Below, piece by piece: positions 6,214-11,349 of a stretch of DNA of 11,349 bases (position 1 is the first letter of the stretch; each line of letters starts with the position of its first letter). Source of the DNA: Coriobacteriia bacterium (GTDB taxonomy: Bacteria > Actinomycetota > Coriobacteriia > Coriobacteriales > QAMH01); the NCBI GenBank assembly GCA_900756605.1, contig CAAEKX010000138.1, positions 1 to 11,349 on the forward strand. The letters run 5' to 3'. The notes under the pieces are model-generated. The model ran no database searches and had not been told where the DNA came from. It worked only from the letters and a program-made list of their open reading frames with translations. Position numbers and translations under genes: made by a program.

Positions 6214-7791
6214 CTAGAAGTCGATACCGTGCCAGCCGATGCCCTCGTCGCGCCAGCCCATGTCGATGAGGACGTCGCGCTCGCCCCAGTCAGTTGTGTA
6301 GTGATGGTTGTTCGAGAAGGCGTTGGGGTTGTATACGCGATAAACCGGCACGCGCTGCTCGGTGTCGGCGTACCAGCCAACGCCTTCGTCGTTCCATCCC
6401 GCATATATGAGGACGGCGCGCTCGATTTCGCTTGTCGTGTAGTGGTGTTCGCCCGCATTGGGATTGTAGAGGCGGAACACGGGGGTGCCCCATGAGGGAG
6501 CGGTCCACGCAATGCCTTCGGGCTTCCAGCCGCGCCACATGAGGTCGTTGCGCTCTTCGACGCTTGCCGTATAGAAGTGCTCACCCGAGTTAGGGTTGTA
6601 CATGCGGTACATGGTCTGGCCCTGATCCGTCGGCTCGGGTTCCGGCTGCGGGTCGGGATCGGGAGTCGGCTCAGGATCTGGTGTGGGGTCGGGCTTGGGC
6701 TCCGGCTCTGGGTAGGGTTTTGGATCGGGCTTGGGTTCCGGCTCTGGGTCGGGCTTGACGGCGGTGGGGTCAGGAGCAACCGTGAACTTCGCATTTGCCG
6801 AGCCGGTGACGGAGACAATGTCGATGGCATGCTCGCCTTCGGCTAGCGTCTGGAGGGACGAGGGCTTGAGCGCGACGATTGTCGAGCCCTCAGTGACCTC
6901 ATAATTTGCGGCATCAATGGAGGTGCCGTCAATCTTCACGCCCTCGAAGAGCAGGATATTCGCATTCGAGCGAAGCGAGAAGCCGTCCTTAGTGCCCTTC
7001 GTCCAGGTGACCGCCGTCTCGTCGGTGATGACGGGAGGCTCGACCGTGGGCTTGAGGTTGGTATATGTGTCTGCAATACCTTGGCGGTCGGTGTAAATCT
7101 GCTCCGAGGTATAGGTTTCGCCTGTTGTTGCAGATTGCCACTCGCTTTCCGGAAGCTTGCCCTCCTCGCTCGTGAAGCGGAACTTGTCGCCAAGCTTTAC
7201 GCGGACGAGGGAATTGCAGTTGGAGAAGACGCCTCTCATATCCGAACATGCGCTCGTATCAAAACTTGACAGGTCTACGGCGACAAGGGAGGTGCAGCCA
7301 GCGAACATACCGCCCATGCGCATAAGATTTGAGGTATCAAATGACGAGAGGTCAACCATGAGCAAGGAGCTGCAAGCGGAGAACATACTGCTCATGTCGG
7401 ATGCGTCGGTAGTGTCGAGATTGGACAAATCGGCAGTCACGAGTGAGGAGCACCCACGAAACATGCCACTGAGGTTGGTGGCGTAGATGCCATCGGCAAT
7501 ATCAACACTCGTGATGCTGGCAGCGTGCGCCTGCCACGGTGCGTTGCCGCCAACATACAGTGTGCCGCTTTCCCCGTTGACAGGCCAAATCTTCAGTTTG
7601 CCGGTATCGTCAATCTGCCAGAGGAGGTCGCCGTAGGCTTGGGCGTCGGTTGCCTCCTGGGCGACAAGGGGTGCATCGTGGTTCTTTGCCTGCCCTGGTG
7701 TCGCAAGTGCCATCGTCGGCGTAAAGGTTGCCGCTAGCGCCAATGCAAGAACATATGCTCCGATTCGTTTTAACGTGCCCATACTCATCAT
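6214..7791 (-). CDS. BspA-like leucine-rich-repeat surface protein, 4 LRRs (short paralog)
   Basis: A 525-residue secreted protein. A signal peptide ends near residue 30 (TMALA). Residues 54-105 form an N-terminal cap containing W-I-D-GKLKIWP and PWQAHAASITSV. Four BspA/DUF285-type repeats start at residues 110, 136, 162 and 188, exactly 26 apart, with the pattern MFxGCSSLxxxDLSxxDTS. Residues 258-338 resemble the X2/Ig-like domain (NYEVTEGSTIVALK). An acidic Pro-Glu-Asp linker follows (347-388). The C-terminus holds three YNPN...HxYT...GW..EG repeats of the DUF5648 type (395-525). No LPxTG or C-terminal membrane anchor is present. AGGAG (7795-7799) is three bases from M1 and six from M2, so the start may be 7788. 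Likely role: adhesion or carbohydrate/host contact, by analogy with BspA proteins only. Confidence 0.88.
   Translation of the reverse strand: MMSMGTLKRIGAYVLALALAATFTPTMALATPGQAKNHDAPLVAQEATDAQAYGDLLWQIDDTGKLKIWPVNGESGTLYVGGNAPWQAHAASITSVDIADGIYATNLSGMFRGCSSLVTADLSNLDTTDASDMSSMFSACSSLLMVDLSSFDTSNLMRMGGMFAGCTSLVAVDLSSFDTSACSDMRGVFSNCNSLVRVKLGDKFRFTSEEGKLPESEWQSATTGETYTSEQIYTDRQGIADTYTNLKPTVEPPVITDETAVTWTKGTKDGFSLRSNANILLFEGVKIDGTSIDAANYEVTEGSTIVALKPSSLQTLAEGEHAIDIVSVTGSANAKFTVAPDPTAVKPDPEPEPKPDPKPYPEPEPKPDPTPDPEPTPDPDPQPEPEPTDQGQTMYRMYNPNSGEHFYTASVEERNDLMWRGWKPEGIAWTAPSWGTPVFRLYNPNAGEHHYTTSEIERAVLIYAGWNDEGVGWYADTEQRVPVYRVYNPNAFSNNHHYTTDWGERDVLIDMGWRDEGIGWHGIDF
6217..6612 (-). repeat. Three DUF5648-type repeats in the short paralog
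   Basis: Residues 394-525 hold three units of about 45 residues, each with an aromatic YR-YNPN start, a HFYT or HHYT core, an ER and a GW pair. Unit 1 has SGEHFYT, unit 2 AGEHHYT, unit 3 AFSNNHHYT. Each unit matches the unit at the same position in the 1131-residue paralog better than it matches its own neighbours. Confidence 0.8.
6628..6753 (-). repeat. Low-complexity acidic Pro-rich linker
   Basis: Codes residues 347-388: alternating Pro with Asp, Glu or Lys (PEPEPKPDPKP style). It is an extended, rigid, charged spacer between the X2-like domain and the C-terminal repeats. At the DNA level it is a degenerate short tandem repeat. Confidence 0.75.
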
Positions 7792-7794
7792 CTG

Positions 7795-7799
7795 CTCCT
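7795..7799 (-). promoter_or_regulatory. Ribosome binding site of the short LRR gene
   Basis: AGGAG on the minus strand. Spacing is three bases to the first ATG (7791) and six to the second (7788). The second is the better-spaced start; the difference is a single methionine. Confidence 0.6.
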
Positions 7800-7822
7800 T
7801 TTGCCGATGAAACCCGAAGATC

Positions 7823-7926
7823 GAGATTTCTCGACGCTACTCACTTTGCTCGCTCCACTCGAAATGACAAAGGGTCAATGTCATTCCGACCGAAGGGGCC
7901 GTCAGGCCCCGGAGCGGAGGAATCTC
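7823..7926. repeat. REP-like palindromic repeat cluster 2 (units facing outward)
   Basis: This fills most of the 152-nt gap between the two LRR genes. Unit B (7823-7869) runs GAGATTTCTCGAC to CTCGAAATGACA with a degenerate centre. After nine bases, unit A (7879-7926) runs TGTCATTCCGACC to GGAATCTC, with a perfect hairpin GGGGCC-gtca-GGCCCC (7895-7910). The order B then A is the reverse of cluster 1 (A then B). Because it lies just after the stop of the long gene (read on the minus strand), the strong hairpin could stop or stabilise that transcript, though no U-tract follows. Confidence 0.8.
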
Positions 7927-7943
7927 CCCACTCCATTGTTAAC

Positions 7944-10900
7944 TCATCGACTGATGCCGTGCCAGCCAACGCCTTCGTCCTGCCAACCGATGGAAAGCAG
8001 GATGTCACGCTCGCCGACATCCGTCGTGTAGTGGTGGTTATTCGAAAAGGCGTTGGGATTGTATAGACGATACAGTGGTGTGCGATATGCGGTATCGGAA
8101 TACCAGCCGATGCCCTCGTCATTCCAGCCTGCCCAGATGAGGGAGTCGCGCTCCTCAACCGAAAGCGTGTAGTGGTGCTCGCCGGCGTACGGGTTATAGA
8201 GGCGGTAGACTGGGTCACCCCATGTCGGAGCGGTCCAGCCCACGTCCTCGCCGCGCCATCCGCACCAGATGAGGTGGTCTCGCTCCTCGATGCTCGACGT
8301 GTAGAAATGCTCGCCGGAATTGGGGTTATAGAGGCGATACATCGGGTAGCCCTCGTTGCTTGGCGGCTGCCAAGGATCGTCGGGGCCAGATGGGTTATCG
8401 GGGCCCGGTGGAGTCGGACCGGGGCCATCAGGATTATCGGGATTGTCGGGACCTGGTGGGGTCGGGTCGTCTGGTCCCGGGTTGACGCTTGGGTCGTCAC
8501 CAACCGTGAAAGACGTGCTTGCAGCCCCTGTGGCCGAGACGATCTCGAGCGTGTGCTTGCCATTGGGAAGCGAGGCAAGGTAGTCGCGCTTGAGGGTGAC
8601 GATGGTCGACCCCTCGCGCAAATCATACTTGTTCGATTCGATCACTTTGTCATCGACTTTTACATGCGTGAAAATGATAAGAGGTGCGCTCGAGCGGAAC
8701 TCCGCCCCGCTTGTCATGCCCCGATGCCAGCTTGCGTTCGCGCCAGCCGTGATTGTGGGGACTTCGTCTTTGATGTCGCGGCGCTTGGCGTAGGTGTCCG
8801 CGACGCCTTTGCATTCAGTTGCGATTTGATGCGAGCTATAGATCTTCTGCGTGGATGCCGCCTGCCAGAACGCCTTGGGAAGCTCGCTTGCCGTTCCCCC
8901 GAAGGCGAACTTTTCGCCTAGGGTCAGCCTGTCGAGCGCCTCGCACCCTTCGAAGATGCCGTCCATAACGGTGACCTTGGAGCTATCGATGCCCGACAGG
9001 TCAAGTTCCGCGAGCTTGGAGCAGCCGGAGAACAGCGCGCCCATGTCCGTGACGCCGGGGGTGGCCACGTCGGTAAGGTCAACCGAGGTCAGCTGCAGGC
9101 AATCCGAGAACATGCCATGCAAGGAGGTGAGCTTCGTCGTGTCGATGCCGGCAAGCGTAGCCGACTCAAGGGCGGAGCAGTCTGCGAACATGGAGCCCAT
9201 GCTCTCAACGTTGGCCGTGTCGATGGCGGAAAGGTCGATGGAGGGAAGCGAACTGCATCCCTTGAACATCGAGTCCATGCTTGTCACGTTGGCAGTCTTG
9301 AGGCCCGTGAGATCGGCGGAACGCAGCCCCGAACAACCTTCGAACAGGCTGCTCATGTCACGGACGTAGACGGTGTTGATGTCGGCCAAACCGAGGGATT
9401 CGACCGATTCCAAAGCTGCGCATCCCTTGAACATCGAGCTCATGGTCGACAGACTCGAAGTGTCCAATCCAGAAAGCGATGACGCCTGCAGGCTCGTGCA
9501 GCCCTCGAACATCGAGCTCATGTCCGAGACACCATCGAGGTTGATGTGCGTGATCCCCGATGCGTCAATTGAAGGCAGACGTGTGCAGCCTTTGAACATG
9601 GCGTTCATGTTTCTGAGGTACGTTGTGTCGGCATCGCTGGCGAAGATGAGCGATGCGAAGACGCTGCAGCCCTCGAACATCGAGCTCACGTCCATGGCTC
9701 GCGCAAGGTTGTTGCGCGAGAGGTCAAGTCCGCTGAGCGACGTGCAGCCTTTGAACATGGCGTTCATGTTCGACGCGCTGCTCGTGTCGAGGCCGGCGAT
9801 GTCGACGGCGGAGAGGGAGGTGCATCCTTCGAACATCGAGCTCATGTCCGTCACGCTCGAAGTGGCGACTCCCGCAAAGCTCAGGGTTCTGAGCGAGGTG
9901 CAGCCCTTGAGCATGCCGCTCGTGCTCCTCGCTGCCGGCACGTTGAGATTCGAGATGCTCAGTGACATGAGCGAGGTGCAGCCTTCGCAGAGGCTCTCGA
10001 GGCTCGTTGCCTCCGGAATGCTCAAGCCGGAGAGGCTGAGGGAAGCGATCGAGGAACAATCCTTGAACATGCGGGCCATGTTTCCCACGCTTGCCATGTT
10101 GAAGCTTGCCAGTTCGACCGAAGTGAGTGCCGCGCATCCCTCGAACATCGAGCTCGTGTCGATGATGTTCGCGGTGCTCAGGTTGGGAAGCGTGAGCGAG
10201 CTGAGCGACGAGCAATCCTTGAACATGGAGTTCACGAGGGTAAGCTGGGAGGTGTCGAAACTGGAGAGATCGAGCTGCGTGAGCATTGCGCATCCCTCGA
10301 ACATCGAGCTCATGGACACGGCTGCCGAGGTCGAGAGACCGCGGACGTCGAGCCTTGGAAGCGAAGCGCAGCCCGCGAACATGCGCGCCATGTTCGATAT
10401 GCCCGAGGTGTTGAGATTCGAGATATTGAGCGAGGTGAGCGAGGCACAGCCATCGAACATCGCCTCCATGTCCGAGACAAGCGTCGTGTCGAAGTGCGAG
10501 AGGTCGAGCTGCGTGAGCTTCGCACAACCCCTGAACATCGAGCCCATTTCGAGGACTCTTGCGGTGTCGAAGTTCGAGATATCGAGTGTGGCTAGGGAAG
10601 CGCAGCCATCAAAGAGATTTGCCATGCATCGAACGCTGCCAGTGTTGAGGAAGGAGAGATCGAGCGCCGCGAGTGAGGCGCAGCCGGAGAAGGTGGAGCG
10701 CATGCTTTGGGGAGTCGAATCGACGAGCCCGCTCAGATCAAGGGATTCGAGGGATGAGCAGCCCTCGAAAATCGAGTTCATGGTCGACAGAAGCGGAACC
10801 TTAAAGCCACCGGTTTCAAGTGATACAAGAGCAGAGCAGTCTTTGAACATCTCGGTGGCGGAGCCAACTCTCTGCATGTCGAAACTGGAGATGTCAAGCG

Positions 10901-11339
10901 ACTCTAAGGTGGAGCATCCGGCAAACATCCTGTCCATCTTTCCTGCTGAAGCAGTGTTGAGTCCAGAGAGATCGGCCGAGGTCATCGCCGTGCAGCCCTT
11001 GAACATGCCATTGAGATTTCCCGGTTCGGCTGGCGTGCCGTTGTCTCTAACACCTGGTTCGATGACGACGGAGGTTATTTTCGCAGCATGCGTTTCCCAG
11101 GGAGGTGTGTCGTTCATTATCCCCAGCGTGCCGCTATCACCGCTCGTGGGACGGATGGTGAGCTTGCCCGAGCCATCGATGACCCAGGAGCAGGTCCCGC
11201 TCGTGCCCCGGGCGATGTCAGCGGCCTGTGCGGTGAGCGGAGCATCCTGGGTGGGCGCGGCAATGGCTGTCACCGGGATAAACGCGGTGATGAGGGCAAT
11301 GGAGGCGAAGGCTGCGATGATCCTTCGCATGGTTGTCAT
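7944..11339 (-). CDS. BspA-like leucine-rich-repeat surface protein, 27 LRRs (long paralog)
   Basis: An 1131-residue secreted protein. The signal peptide ends near residue 28 (VTAIAA). The N-terminal cap (about 49-108) closely resembles the short paralog. Twenty-seven BspA/DUF285-type repeats follow, starting at residue 112 and with the last beginning at 795. Each carries the core MFxGCxSL, so there is one Cys per repeat; 23 of the 26 intervals are exactly 26 residues, one is 27 and two are 29. An X2/Ig-like domain follows (about 863-945, NKYDLREGSTIVTLK), then a Gly-Pro-Asn-Asp linker (about 946-993) and three DUF5648-type repeats (about 999-1131). No LPxTG motif is seen. The start at 11339 has only ten bases of upstream sequence in the window (GAGCC as possible Shine-Dalgarno). 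Probable adhesin or host/glycan-contact protein by family analogy; actual ligand unknown. Confidence 0.9.
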   Translation of the reverse strand: MTTMRRIIAAFASIALITAFIPVTAIAAPTQDAPLTAQAADIARGTSGTCSWVIDGSGKLTIRPTSGDSGTLGIMNDTPPWETHAAKITSVVIEPGVRDNGTPAEPGNLNGMFKGCTAMTSADLSGLNTASAGKMDRMFAGCSTLESLDISSFDMQRVGSATEMFKDCSALVSLETGGFKVPLLSTMNSIFEGCSSLESLDLSGLVDSTPQSMRSTFSGCASLAALDLSFLNTGSVRCMANLFDGCASLATLDISNFDTARVLEMGSMFRGCAKLTQLDLSHFDTTLVSDMEAMFDGCASLTSLNISNLNTSGISNMARMFAGCASLPRLDVRGLSTSAAVSMSSMFEGCAMLTQLDLSSFDTSQLTLVNSMFKDCSSLSSLTLPNLSTANIIDTSSMFEGCAALTSVELASFNMASVGNMARMFKDCSSIASLSLSGLSIPEATSLESLCEGCTSLMSLSISNLNVPAARSTSGMLKGCTSLRTLSFAGVATSSVTDMSSMFEGCTSLSAVDIAGLDTSSASNMNAMFKGCTSLSGLDLSRNNLARAMDVSSMFEGCSVFASLIFASDADTTYLRNMNAMFKGCTRLPSIDASGITHINLDGVSDMSSMFEGCTSLQASSLSGLDTSSLSTMSSMFKGCAALESVESLGLADINTVYVRDMSSLFEGCSGLRSADLTGLKTANVTSMDSMFKGCSSLPSIDLSAIDTANVESMGSMFADCSALESATLAGIDTTKLTSLHGMFSDCLQLTSVDLTDVATPGVTDMGALFSGCSKLAELDLSGIDSSKVTVMDGIFEGCEALDRLTLGEKFAFGGTASELPKAFWQAASTQKIYSSHQIATECKGVADTYAKRRDIKDEVPTITAGANASWHRGMTSGAEFRSSAPLIIFTHVKVDDKVIESNKYDLREGSTIVTLKRDYLASLPNGKHTLEIVSATGAASTSFTVGDDPSVNPGPDDPTPPGPDNPDNPDGPGPTPPGPDNPSGPDDPWQPPSNEGYPMYRLYNPNSGEHFYTSSIEERDHLIWCGWRGEDVGWTAPTWGDPVYRLYNPYAGEHHYTLSVEERDSLIWAGWNDEGIGWYSDTAYRTPLYRLYNPNAFSNNHHYTTDVGERDILLSIGWQDEGVGWHGISR
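7947..8345 (-). repeat. Three DUF5648-type repeats in the long paralog
   Basis: C-terminal residues from about 999. The three units carry SGEHFYT, AGEHHYT and AFSNNHHYT in the same order as in the short paralog. The final unit in both proteins ends GWHGI plus two residues. Confidence 0.8.
8363..8502 (-). repeat. Low-complexity Gly-Pro-Asn-Asp linker
   Basis: Codes a proline-rich spacer of the PGPDNPDNPDGPGP type between the X2-like domain and the DUF5648 repeats. It is rich in Gly and Asn and lacks the Glu and Lys of the short paralog's linker, so it was replaced or grew independently. Confidence 0.7.
8925..11006 (-). repeat. Tandem 78-bp array coding 27 leucine-rich repeats
   Basis: On the plus strand the core GAACATCGAGCTCAT recurs in phase, for example the ACATCGAG starts at 9431 and 9509 (78 bp apart) and at 9677 and 9833 (156 bp apart). 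In protein terms the residue before the Gly-Cys or Asp-Cys alternates Glu, Lys, Glu, Lys without exception from repeat 10 to repeat 23. Extra residues occur only in repeats 18 (+1), 19 (+3) and 21 (+3). Repeats 1-9 and 24-27 do not follow the alternation. Confidence 0.9.
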
Positions 11340-11349
11340 GACGTGGCTC

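Noticed and set aside
7895..7910. Intrinsic terminator at the GGGGCC-gtca-GGCCCC hairpin
   Set aside because: The stem is strong and well placed after the long LRR gene, but neither strand has a following T-tract and the same hairpin occurs in a non-terminator position at 4291-4305; kept as a repeat only.
9724..10527. Second minus-strand frame of 267 codons inside the LRR array, and plus-strand frames opposite it
   Set aside because: A 78-bp repeat is a multiple of three, so a frame free of stops in one unit stays free in all. These are by-products of the array.
8925..11006. CRISPR array
   Set aside because: The regularly spaced repeat is coding: units are 78 bp, in frame, without unique spacers, and translate to leucine-rich repeats.

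Overview
The window looks like a chromosomal segment of a high-GC, probably anaerobic, host-associated actinobacterium. My best guess is the class Coriobacteriia (Collinsella/Olsenella-like). This is an inference from protein content: BspA-type 26-residue leucine-rich surface proteins ending in YNPNSGEHFYT repeats, a carbamate kinase, and an XRE regulator paired with a DUF4097 protein. No rRNA or other taxonomic marker is present.

Layout. (1) 1-2050, plus strand: the 3' part of an amidohydrolase of the Amidohydro_3/YtcJ type, followed 19 nt later by an MFS transporter; probably one operon for uptake and hydrolysis of a small amide or hydantoin-like compound. (2) 2199-3236, plus strand: upp (uracil phosphoribosyltransferase, pyrimidine salvage) and, 9 nt after its stop, a small zincin-fold metallopeptidase. 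(3) 3264-4220, minus strand: a carbamate kinase gene, convergent with the previous pair, with no other arginine-deiminase gene in view. (4) 4221-4599: a 379-nt divergent intergenic region holding a cluster of palindromic REP-like units and a possible operator/promoter. (5) 4600-6203, plus strand: an XRE-family DNA-binding protein with a C-terminal membrane hairpin, its stop codon overlapping the start of a lipoprotein-like DUF4097 protein; a likely envelope-linked regulatory pair. (6) 6214-11339, minus strand: two tandem paralogous secreted BspA-like leucine-rich-repeat proteins of 525 and 1131 residues, separated by a second REP-like cluster.

The two surface proteins share one plan: signal peptide, short N-terminal domain, 26-residue LRRs, X2/Ig-like domain, proline-rich linker, three DUF5648-type repeats. 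They differ sharply in LRR number (4 versus 27). In the large one the residue before the conserved Gly-Cys or Asp-Cys alternates Glu/Lys without a break over 14 consecutive repeats, which points to growth by a two-repeat (about 156 bp) unit. This, the mirrored arrangement of the REP-like clusters, and the XRE-DUF4097 pair are the most unusual things here. I found no tRNA, rRNA, CRISPR array, insertion sequence or prophage gene. The left gene is cut by the window edge. The right-most gene appears complete, but its promoter lies outside the window.
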